Below are positions 28,655 to 36,470 of a stretch of DNA of 64,000 nt, one piece after another. A model generated the notes under the pieces. That model ran no database searches. It was given only the letters and a program-made list of their open reading frames with translations, and had not been told where the DNA came from. Origin of the DNA: Methylomicrobium sp051061015 (GTDB lineage Bacteria; Pseudomonadota; Gammaproteobacteria; Methylococcales; Methylomonadaceae); the NCBI GenBank assembly GCA_051061015.1, contig JBPFEG010000005.1, positions 124,001 through 188,000 of the forward strand, read 5' to 3'. The position numbers and the translations under genes were made by a program. Position 1 is the first letter of the stretch; each line of letters opens with the position of its first letter.

Positions 28655-30103
28655 ATGAAACAGTCGCTTCACTTCAAACTCGGCCAGCAGATGACGATGA
28701 CGCCGCAATTGCAGCAGGCGATCCGTCTTTTGCAGATGTCGACGCTTGATTTGCAGCAGGAAATCGAACAGGCGCTCGAATCGAACATGATGCTGGAACT
28801 GAGCGAAGACGAGTCTATCGCGCAGACGCTCGAACCGATGCCGGAAAAAAAGGTCGATAATTCCGACGCGGTCACCAGCGAAGGCTCGTTGACTGATATT
28901 CCGGACGAATTACCGCTTGATGTTTCCTGGGAAGACACCTTCGACGCCACGTCCGAATGGAGCGTCAATGCGGCTTCCGACGAGCAGGATTTTGAATCCC
29001 AACGCAGTAAATCGTCGACTCTGTTCGATCATCTGCTGTGGCAGGTCGATTTGACCAATTTTACCGAACGCGACCATGCAATTGCGCTCGCAATCATCGA
29101 TTCAATCAATGACGAAGGTTACCTGACTTCCGGCATCGAGGATATTTTCGAAGGTTTGCACAGCCAGATCGACGATCTCGATTTCGATGAAGTGAAGGCA
29201 GTATTGCACCGGATTCAACATTACGATCCGCCCGGTATTGCGGCGGCCGATCTGGCCGACAGTCTGCGGTTGCAGCTGGAGCAGTTGCCCCCGGATACGC
29301 CCTTCCGCAACGAGGCCTTGCGCATCGTGACCCAGTATTTGGATCTGTTGGCTACGCAGGAGCGCAACAAACTGATGCGGAAATTGAACCTCGGCGAACA
29401 ACAACTTGCCGCCGCAGTCGCGCTGATTCGCTCGCTGGATCCGAAGCCTGGCGCCAAAATCCAGGAAACCGAATCGAGCTATGTGATTCCCGACGTGTAC
29501 GTCGTCAAAAAGAACGGCCGCTGGCTGGTCAATCTGAATCCCGATATCGCGCCGAAACTGCGCATCAATTCGTATTATTCTTCGATGATCAAACGTGCGG
29601 ACGACAGCAAAGACAATGTCTGCATGAAAGATCATCTGCAGGAAGCGCGCTGGTTTATCAAGAGCCTGAACAGCCGCAACGATACGCTGCTTCGGGTCGC
29701 GCGCAGCATCGTCGAGAAGCAGACCGGTTTTCTCGAGCACGGATCGATTGCGATGAAACCGATGGTCTTGAAGGAAATCGCCGAAGAACTCGAACTACAT
29801 GAGTCGACCATCTCGCGGGTCACTACTCAGAAATACATGCACACCCCGCATGGCATTTATGAATTCAAATACTTTTTTTCCAGCCACGTCTCGACCGATG
29901 GCGGCGGCGAATGCTCGTCCACCGCGATACGTGCATTCATCAAGGAGCTCATCAGTAATGAAAATCCGGCAAAACCGCTCAGTGATAGTAAAATAGCCGA
30001 ACTGCTGCAAGAAAAGGGCATTCAAGTTGCCCGCAGAACCATTGCGAAATATCGCGAAGCCATGCTGATCGCCTCATCAAGCGAAAGAAGACGCATTTTG
30101 TAG
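28655..30103 (+). CDS. rpoN: RNA polymerase sigma-54 factor
   Basis: Directs transcription from GG/GC promoters that need an AAA+ activator. 482 residues: glutamine-rich activator-interacting region I (about 1-50), acidic region II, core-binding domain, helix-turn-helix, and the RpoN box as ARRTIAKYREAM near the C-terminus. I start at ATG 28655, where MKQSLHFKLGQQ matches the family start; a longer frame overlaps lptB. No clear ribosome site is visible. Confidence 0.96.
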   Translation: MKQSLHFKLGQQMTMTPQLQQAIRLLQMSTLDLQQEIEQALESNMMLELSEDESIAQTLEPMPEKKVDNSDAVTSEGSLTDIPDELPLDVSWEDTFDATSEWSVNAASDEQDFESQRSKSSTLFDHLLWQVDLTNFTERDHAIALAIIDSINDEGYLTSGIEDIFEGLHSQIDDLDFDEVKAVLHRIQHYDPPGIAAADLADSLRLQLEQLPPDTPFRNEALRIVTQYLDLLATQERNKLMRKLNLGEQQLAAAVALIRSLDPKPGAKIQETESSYVIPDVYVVKKNGRWLVNLNPDIAPKLRINSYYSSMIKRADDSKDNVCMKDHLQEARWFIKSLNSRNDTLLRVARSIVEKQTGFLEHGSIAMKPMVLKEIAEELELHESTISRVTTQKYMHTPHGIYEFKYFFSSHVSTDGGGECSSTAIRAFIKELISNENPAKPLSDSKIAELLQEKGIQVARRTIAKYREAMLIASSSERRRIL

Positions 30104-30143
30104 GTTTCCGCATCACAATTATGTAACCAAAGAGGAGTTTAAT

Positions 30144-30431
30144 ATGCACGTTATCGTAACCGGCCATCATCTCGAAATCACCGACGCGCTGAAAGCGCAT
30201 GTGGATTCGAAACTTGAAAAGCTGGCCCGCCATTTTGACAATGTGACCGATGTCCATGTCATTCTGGCTGTAGAAAAGCTGATCCACAAAGCTGAGGCGA
30301 CTCTACAAATCAGCGGCGCGAAATTATTCGCCGAAGACCAACAGGACGACATGTATATCGCGATCGACAATATGGTCGACAAGCTGGACCGTCAAATCAT
30401 CAAGCACAAAGAAAAACATTTGGGGCATTGA
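30144..30431 (+). CDS. hpf: ribosome hibernation promoting factor
   Basis: Binds the 30S decoding region and helps form inactive 100S ribosomes on nutrient limitation. Short form, 95 residues, one RaiA/HPF fold starting VIVTGHHLEITDALK. A good ribosome site (GAGGAG) lies before the ATG. It is directly downstream of rpoN, as in E. coli, but ptsN does not follow. Confidence 0.94.
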   Translation: MHVIVTGHHLEITDALKAHVDSKLEKLARHFDNVTDVHVILAVEKLIHKAEATLQISGAKLFAEDQQDDMYIAIDNMVDKLDRQIIKHKEKHLGH

Positions 30432-30543
30432 TAAAGGCAGTGCAAGGTTCAAGGCGAAAGAGTCAATTGATCCCGCTGCCGCACTCATCAGCGCTTCGGT
30501 TTGCTGTCCTTGAGTCTTGAACCCAGTACCTTTGGCCCTTCCT

Positions 30544-31401
30544 ATGAAACTATTGATCGTCAGTGGACTTTCAGGTTCAGGTAAAAGCATCGCCCTCGAT
30601 ACGCTGGAGGATTGCGGTTATTATTGCGTCGATAATCTGCCGGTTTCGTTGCTGGATGATTTCATCACGCAGGTGATGCTGGCCGATAAAGTCACCTATG
30701 CCAAGACCGCGATCGGAATCGACTCGCGCAATCCCTCGGACAGTCTTCTGAATTTTTCCGAGAGCATGAACATCATTCGCAAGAAAAAAATCGATTGCGA
30801 AGTGATCTTCATGCAGGCCGAGGAGTCGGTGCTGCTGAAGCGTTACAGCGAAACGCGCCGCAAGCACCCGTTGACCGATTTCAATACTCCGCTGAAAGAA
30901 GCGTTACGGATCGAAAAGGAAATGCTGACCCCGATCGCGCGCTATGCCAGTTTCGTGATCGACACCAGCCGTACGCATTATCATGAGCTGCGTGAGCTGA
31001 TCATGAATCAGATCGGGGAAAGAGATAGCCGACAAATCTCGCTCCAGTTTCAGTCTTTCGGTTATAAGCACGGCATCCCGTTGGACGCCGATTTCGTGTT
31101 TGATGCGCGCAGCCTGCCCAATCCTTACTGGTTGCCGGAATTACGCGGTTTGACCGGCAAGGACGAGGCGGTGATCGAATTTCTGAAAAGCCAGCCCCTG
31201 GTCAACGAGTTTTACCAGGATATCGTCGGTTTTCTCGAACGCTGGGTCTCCCGCTTCGAAGCCGAAGGCCGCAGCTATCTGACCATTGCGGTCGGTTGCA
31301 CCGGAGGCCAGCATCGTTCGGTCTATCTGATAGATTCCTTAGCCAAGCGTTTCCGCAGCCCCTTCCTGAATGTGATCATCCGGCATAGGGAATTGCATTA
31401 A
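30544..31401 (+). CDS. rapZ: RNase adapter protein RapZ
   Basis: Nucleotide-binding protein that in enteric bacteria binds GlmY/GlmZ RNAs and steers RNase E in control of amino-sugar synthesis. Walker A is GLSGSGKS (8-15); the C-terminal domain has VGCTGGQHRSVYL. I start at ATG 30544 (285 residues); a TTG nine codons upstream is less likely. ptsN, normally before it, and npr, normally after it, are absent. Its stop overlaps the convergent Mut7-C gene by four bases. Confidence 0.94.
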   Translation: MKLLIVSGLSGSGKSIALDTLEDCGYYCVDNLPVSLLDDFITQVMLADKVTYAKTAIGIDSRNPSDSLLNFSESMNIIRKKKIDCEVIFMQAEESVLLKRYSETRRKHPLTDFNTPLKEALRIEKEMLTPIARYASFVIDTSRTHYHELRELIMNQIGERDSRQISLQFQSFGYKHGIPLDADFVFDARSLPNPYWLPELRGLTGKDEAVIEFLKSQPLVNEFYQDIVGFLERWVSRFEAEGRSYLTIAVGCTGGQHRSVYLIDSLAKRFRSPFLNVIIRHRELH

Positions 31402-32189
31402 GCAATTTTATCGCCAAGGTATTCGGCAAAGCGTTGGCGAATATGATCGATATGCGAACCTTCCCAGTATACCTTGCCACAGTCCGGGCAACGGTAGAAG
31501 CATTCATAATACAGGCGGGTCTTCGGTTCCAGTAAATCCAGCACAGCCTGTTTTTCGACCGGTTCGATCAAGCCGTTGCAAACGGTGCAGCGGCAAAAAG
31601 GCTTGAGCTGGTGTGCCAGATCGAAGCGCCGGATCACCTCGGCAAGTTGCTGCAAAGGATTGACCGCCCGTACCCAATAGCCGTGAGTAATCGTTTTCGC
31701 ATACAGCAATCGCCGGTCGCGGGTCAAGATGATGCGTTGCTGCTCGACCGAAATAGCCGCAATTTCCTTGTCGTCCAGCGCGTTTGTAAACAGGGTGTCG
31801 AAACCGAACAGCCGCAGTAGTCGGGCCAGTTTGCCCAGATTGACATCCACGATGAACGCGGTATGGCGCAAGGGCTCCTCGCGCAGCCTGACGACGGGGG
31901 AAATATCGAGGCTCTCGAATACCGGATAGACCGCGACCCGGTCTGCGTTTTTGAGCTGATAGTCGAAGCCGACCGATTCGCCGTTTACGACGATCAGATC
32001 GACCTCGGTGTGAGGAATTCCGAAAACCTCGATCGGATCCTTGATGCCGGGATGGCCCTTGAAACGGTAAGTCAGCGTCTGCTTGTGCTGATCTGGCCGC
32101 AAAAAATCGTTCAATTCCTCGTAAAACCGAAATTCGGCAGAATTTTCAAACCGGTTGTCCGGATTTTGGGACGGGTTTTTCATTGGCAA
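31398..32189 (-). CDS. Mut7-C RNase-domain protein with ubiquitin-like N-terminus
   Basis: 263 residues. Residues about 18-90 resemble a ThiS/ubiquitin-like fold often fused to Mut7-C. About 100-180 is a PIN-like RNase domain (FIVDVNLGKLARLLRLFGFD, then LTRDRRLL). The C-terminus has a four-cysteine zinc ribbon (CRCTVC and CFYRCPDC). Family members are predicted RNases; the substrate is unknown. Convergent with rapZ. Confidence 0.85.
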   Translation of the reverse strand: MPMKNPSQNPDNRFENSAEFRFYEELNDFLRPDQHKQTLTYRFKGHPGIKDPIEVFGIPHTEVDLIVVNGESVGFDYQLKNADRVAVYPVFESLDISPVVRLREEPLRHTAFIVDVNLGKLARLLRLFGFDTLFTNALDDKEIAAISVEQQRIILTRDRRLLYAKTITHGYWVRAVNPLQQLAEVIRRFDLAHQLKPFCRCTVCNGLIEPVEKQAVLDLLEPKTRLYYECFYRCPDCGKVYWEGSHIDHIRQRFAEYLGDKIA

Positions 32190-32293
32190 CGGTTTTGACC
32201 ATTAATCAAAACGGACAGGTCCGGCTATGGATTAAGTTTACGGAAAGCGCTTCACAAAGTCCCGAATGCCGGCAGCTGGTCGGAGCACTCCCT

Positions 32294-32971
32294 TCAGGAA
32301 GGCTCCAGCGGAATCCGATAACCGCGTCCGCGTAACGTTTCGATCGGCTTGCGGGTGCCGTCGGGATCAAGTTTTTTCCGTAAACGGCCGATAAATACTT
32401 CGATCACATTGCTGTCGCGGTCGAAATCTTCATCATAAATATGCTGGGTCAGTACCGCTTTCGAAATCAGCTCGCCTTTCCGGAACATCAGATATTCGAG
32501 CACCTTGTATTCATAGGCAGTCAACTCGAGCTTGACGCCGGAGACGGTGACCTCCTGCGCGACCGTGTCGAGTTCGATATTGTCATGGGTCAGAACCGGA
32601 TGTGCCTGGCCGACCGAGCGCCGGAGCAGGGCGTTGATTCTGGCCAGCAATTCCTCATAATGAAACGGCTTGACCAGATAATCGTCCGCTCCGGCTTCGA
32701 GGCCTTCGACCTTTTCCTGCCAGCGGCTGCGCGCGGTCAGGATCAGGATCGGCACGGTAATCTTGTTTTTGCGCAAGCGCTGGATCAATTCGATGCCTGA
32801 AAAATCGGGCAGGCCGATGTCGATGATCGCGGCGTCGATCGGATATTCCTTGCCCATGAAGAATCCGTCCCGGCCGGTATGGGCCTTGTCGACAGCGAAC
32901 CCTTTATCGGCCAGGAAATGCTGGATTTGTTCGCATAATTTTTGTTCGTCTTCGACTACCAGAATACGCAT
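32294..32971 (-). CDS. OmpR/PhoP-family response regulator
   Basis: Two-component transcription factor of 225 residues. Receiver domain 1-115 with the acidic pocket E7-D8, phospho-acceptor D51 and K101 in LVKPF; winged-helix DNA-binding domain about 128-222 (ends LRGRGYRIPLEP). It follows a small PepSY-type gene by 13 bases. The partner histidine kinase gene, usually next to it, is missing here. Confidence 0.93.
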   Translation of the reverse strand: MRILVVEDEQKLCEQIQHFLADKGFAVDKAHTGRDGFFMGKEYPIDAAIIDIGLPDFSGIELIQRLRKNKITVPILILTARSRWQEKVEGLEAGADDYLVKPFHYEELLARINALLRRSVGQAHPVLTHDNIELDTVAQEVTVSGVKLELTAYEYKVLEYLMFRKGELISKAVLTQHIYDEDFDRDSNVIEVFIGRLRKKLDPDGTRKPIETLRGRGYRIPLEPS

Positions 32972-32984
32972 GATGGCTCCTTGA

Positions 32985-33236
32985 TTAACCCAGCTGCGCG
33001 CCGGTTTCGGCGTCGATTCGAAAATAACGGATGCGCCCGTCAGGAGTCAGCACCTTGATTACATGCACTTCCCTGCCGTTGATCATGATCGTTTGCGCGC
33101 CCAGCACCCGGTGATTACCGCTGCCGATTACCTGCCGAGTCGCCTGATCGAGGCTGATTCTGACCATGAAATCATCGGCTGCCGCATGGCCGGCCAACGC
33201 TGCGCATAACACGAACAACAAGGGTAACTGTCTCAT
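32985..33236 (-). CDS. small secreted PepSY-like protein
   Basis: 83 residues with a signal peptide ending near GHAAA. The remainder resembles a PepSY domain (a strand-helix unit with KVLTPDGRIRYFRIDAETG). Such proteins are often encoded with PhoP/QseB-type regulators and may modulate sensing or protease activity in the periplasm. The function here is not known. Same strand as the response regulator, 13 bases upstream. Confidence 0.75.
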   Translation of the reverse strand: MRQLPLLFVLCAALAGHAAADDFMVRISLDQATRQVIGSGNHRVLGAQTIMINGREVHVIKVLTPDGRIRYFRIDAETGAQLG

Positions 33237-33362
33237 AATAATCCGGAGCCGACGTTCGTCTGCTGGACTTCCCCGTGCTCGGAAAGGCCTGCAGTGAACT
33301 GAAAAAACGATTAATTTATGGAGATAATATTAACCCAGCTGACTGAATAAGCCATGAACCGA

Positions 33363-34340
33363 TTATTTCAATTCCCAATTTTGTATTACGCTTCCGAACG
33401 CATGGCCGAAAGAAGTCCCCAATTTGCCGGCCAGTCGATCCAGCACGCTTTCCTGTTCGGTAAAATCGACCAGCTTTTTGGCACCTATGATGTCTTTCGC
33501 GACTGAATCGTCATTGCCGTAGGCATCGGCGATGCCGAGCTTGATGCCTTCTTCTCCGGTCCAGACCAGACCGGAAAACAAATCAGGCGAATACTTCAGG
33601 CGGTCACCGCGGCCGTCTTTCACCGCTTTGATAAACTGCTGATGTACCTGTTCGAGCAGCTTCAGCATGAACTGAGTTTCGTCGTCTTTGCGTGGCGAAA
33701 ACGGGTCCAGCATCGCTTTATGTGCACCCGCGGTCAACACCCGCCGTTCGATGCCGAATTTCTGCATCGTGTCGACAAAGCCGAAACCATCCATAATCAC
33801 CCCGATTGAGCCGACCAGGCTGGCCTGGCTCACGAAGATCTTGTCGCTGGCCGAAGCAATATAATAGCAGCCCGAGGCGCAGATATCGCCGACTACCGCA
33901 TAGACCGGGGTTTTCGGATATTCTTTCCTCAGCTTGCGGATCTCTTCATAGACATAATGCGACTGCACGGGGCTGCCGCCTGGCGAGTTTGCATGCAGAA
34001 TCACCCCTTTGGTATGTTCGTCCTTGAACGCTTTGCGCAGGCTTTTAATGATCGCGTCGGCGTTCGCCGCCTTGTCTTCCGCGATCATGCCGATCACATC
34101 AATCACCGCACTATGATCCTTATCATCACTGCCGATGTCCTTTTTCAGTCCTGGCAGCGCGACGATGCCGAGCAGCACGATCAGATACAAGAGTGTCGCG
34201 GATTTGAAAATGATGCCCCAGCGCCGCGCCTTGGCCTGTTCTTCGATCGCGGCCAGCGCCACTTTCTCGATCACGGCCCGTTCCCAGCCTGGTTGGCCGT
34301 TATTATGCGGGATGGATTTGTCTGGTTGGTTGTCGCTCAT
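33363..34340 (-). CDS. sppA: S49 signal peptide peptidase SppA (short form)
   Basis: Membrane-anchored serine peptidase that degrades leftover signal peptides. 325 residues: one N-terminal helix (about 43-63), then the S49 fold. Nucleophile S156 (GDICASGCYY) and general base K208 (GAHKAMLDPF) are 52 residues apart, as in Bacillus SppA. Preceded by the HAD phosphatase and rluC on the same strand. Confidence 0.93.
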   Translation of the reverse strand: MSDNQPDKSIPHNNGQPGWERAVIEKVALAAIEEQAKARRWGIIFKSATLLYLIVLLGIVALPGLKKDIGSDDKDHSAVIDVIGMIAEDKAANADAIIKSLRKAFKDEHTKGVILHANSPGGSPVQSHYVYEEIRKLRKEYPKTPVYAVVGDICASGCYYIASASDKIFVSQASLVGSIGVIMDGFGFVDTMQKFGIERRVLTAGAHKAMLDPFSPRKDDETQFMLKLLEQVHQQFIKAVKDGRGDRLKYSPDLFSGLVWTGEEGIKLGIADAYGNDDSVAKDIIGAKKLVDFTEQESVLDRLAGKLGTSFGHAFGSVIQNWELK

Positions 34341-34347
34341 GGTTACC

Positions 34348-34995
34348 TCAAATGATATTCAGCAGCTCCGCCGGTTGCTGTAAGCATAGCAACGGCTGGT
34401 ATTGTTGCAGTATTTCTTCGGAATGCGCGCCGCAGGCGACGCCGATGGCGGATATTTGGGCATTTTGCGCCATTTGCAAGTCATGACTCGAATCGCCGAT
34501 CATCAGTGTTCGGGCTGGCGCCACCTCGAGATGACTCATGATTTCCTGAAGCATTTTGGGATCGGGTTTGGAAGCGGTTTCGTCCGCGGTGCGGGTGATA
34601 TCAAAAAGATTTTCGGTCTTCGTCGCCAGTAGGGCTTTTTGCAGACCTGCACGCGTCTTGCCGGTTGCGACCGCCAACCGGTAGCCCGTCCTGTTCAATT
34701 CCTCCAGCATATCCCGGACCCCTATGAACAAATCACCCGGCCCCAAGGTCCTGGACGCATACTCTTGACTGTAAGTGCGTATTAATTGTTCCCGAAGTTC
34801 AGGGCCGGCCTCTGGGAACAAGGACTCCATCGCGCGGATGATGCTCAGGCCGATCACATCTTTCGCGGCGTCGGGCGTCGGAATCGGGCAACCGGTCCGA
34901 TCGGCGGCGGTCTGCAGGCAGTGCACGATCCAGCCGATCGAGTCCATCAGCGTGCCGTCCCAGTCAAAAATCAATAGCTCAAACCGGTTCTTCAT
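34348..34995 (-). CDS. HAD-IA phosphatase, phosphoglycolate-phosphatase-like
   Basis: 215 residues. Nucleophile motif FDWDGTLMDS (D10 and D12), helical cap, and IGDSSHDLQMA as the late metal motif. Overlaps the end of rluC by 17 bases, so the genes are coupled. Genes of this type beside rluC are widespread; the true substrate is not certain. Confidence 0.88.
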   Translation of the reverse strand: MKNRFELLIFDWDGTLMDSIGWIVHCLQTAADRTGCPIPTPDAAKDVIGLSIIRAMESLFPEAGPELREQLIRTYSQEYASRTLGPGDLFIGVRDMLEELNRTGYRLAVATGKTRAGLQKALLATKTENLFDITRTADETASKPDPKMLQEIMSHLEVAPARTLMIGDSSHDLQMAQNAQISAIGVACGAHSEEILQQYQPLLCLQQPAELLNII

Positions 34996-35941
34996 GGTCC
35001 AGCAATGCCTGCAATTGCGGCGGCAAAGGCGCCTCGAATTTAATCGGTTTGCCAGTAGCCGGATGCTCGAAAGTCAGCTCCCGCGCATGCAGAAACATCC
35101 GCTTGTACCCTCTGCCGTGAAATGTTTTATTCACGTCGGCGAGACCATAGCGCTCATCCCCGACGATCGGATGCCCGAGCCAGGCAGCATGCACCCGGAT
35201 TTGATGTGTCCGGCCGGTTTTCGGAGACGCTTCGACCAAGGTTGCGTTTTTGAATAACTTCAAACGTCTGAACAGGGTCTCAGCCTCTTTTCCGGCCTGG
35301 CTGACGACCACAATACGCTCGCCGCCCTTGTTGACATTTTTTAACAAGGGTGCGGTCACGATCAATTTTTTACGCGCCCATTGTCCGGCCAATAGCGCCA
35401 GATAGGTCTTGTGCACATGGTCATCACGAAATAACTCATGAAGACGGCGCAAGGCGCTGCGCTTTTTTGCGATGATCAGACAGCCGGAGGTGTCCCGGTC
35501 GAGCCGGTGTACCAGTTCCAGGAACGTCGACTCGGGCCTAAGCCGGCGCAGCCCTTCTATAATGCCGGAATCGATGCCGCTGCCGCCATGCACCGGATAA
35601 CCCGCCGGCTTGTTGATTACCATAAAGCCTTCGTCTTCATACAAAATCCCGTTTTGCAGCGCGTCCCGCAGGGTTTGCGGGATGAAGGTCGTCTGTTCGG
35701 CTTTTTCGGCGACTCTGACCGGAGGAATTCTGACGATATCGCCGGTCATCAGCCGGTAATTCACATCGACGCGGCCTTTGTTGACCCGCACCTCGCCTTT
35801 ACGGACGATACGATAAATCCGGCTTTTCGGGACGCCTTTCAGGCGGGTCAGCAAAAAATTGTCGAGGCGCTGGTCGTTGTTGTCTTCGGTGATTTCGACC
35901 AGTTGAACGGTAGGAATTGCGGGTTCGGAGTCTGATTTCAT
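34979..35941 (-). CDS. rluC: 23S rRNA pseudouridine synthase RluC
   Basis: Makes pseudouridines at 955, 2504 and 2580 of 23S rRNA in E. coli. S4 RNA-binding domain about 24-80, then the RluA-family catalytic domain with the active-site aspartate D148 in HRLDRDTSG. I start at ATG 35941 (320 residues), beginning MKSDSEPAIPTV; an upstream in-frame extension lies in the promoter region. Divergent from rne, as in many gammaproteobacteria. Confidence 0.94.
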   Translation of the reverse strand: MKSDSEPAIPTVQLVEITEDNNDQRLDNFLLTRLKGVPKSRIYRIVRKGEVRVNKGRVDVNYRLMTGDIVRIPPVRVAEKAEQTTFIPQTLRDALQNGILYEDEGFMVINKPAGYPVHGGSGIDSGIIEGLRRLRPESTFLELVHRLDRDTSGCLIIAKKRSALRRLHELFRDDHVHKTYLALLAGQWARKKLIVTAPLLKNVNKGGERIVVVSQAGKEAETLFRRLKLFKNATLVEASPKTGRTHQIRVHAAWLGHPIVGDERYGLADVNKTFHGRGYKRMFLHARELTFEHPATGKPIKFEAPLPPQLQALLDHEEPV

Positions 35942-36470
35942 GCGGATAATGATACCAGCATCACGAACGGATTGATTGTTTAAATTGATGTCAAGCAATA
36001 AGGTTGTTATATTAGGCTGGCTATAGTATAAGAATTTCCCTATTCCCGGCGGATTTTCCATCCGGAAACCCGCCTCGAACCGCCATCAAATAGGTCAGCC
36101 TAGGGCGCAAATGATTGATGGCGAAGAATTTGCGGGCATTTAGCCTGGCGAATAACCACAACGATTAAAAGAACGATTTATAACACCTGTTGAAGACAGA
36201 ATTTACCGTCAAGACGATAGAAAACAGCATGACAACTGTTTAGTCTGAGGCGCACGTAATCCGGCAAATCTTTTTGACGCCGGAATAACCGGTCGAGATG
36301 CAAAGCTGTCGACCCCGTGAACAAGCCGCCGGCATGCCAAGCCCTTCACGTTGGAGGCCGCAAACGCCCAGGATTCGATGCGTTTTGCCGAGCCGGACCC
36401 GCTAAAGGACAGCGATCAGTCTACAAGAGTAAAGTCTGACCAAGGAGCAGGATACAAACAAGGATACAAA
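35942..36470 (+). promoter_or_regulatory. rluC/rne divergent region and long rne leader
   Basis: 529 bases without a gene. In E. coli the rne leader is long, structured and recognised by RNase E for autoregulation. A small hairpin AAACAG (36222-36227) with CTGTTT (36236-36241) is visible; no full fold was computed. Promoters were not placed. Confidence 0.5.
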
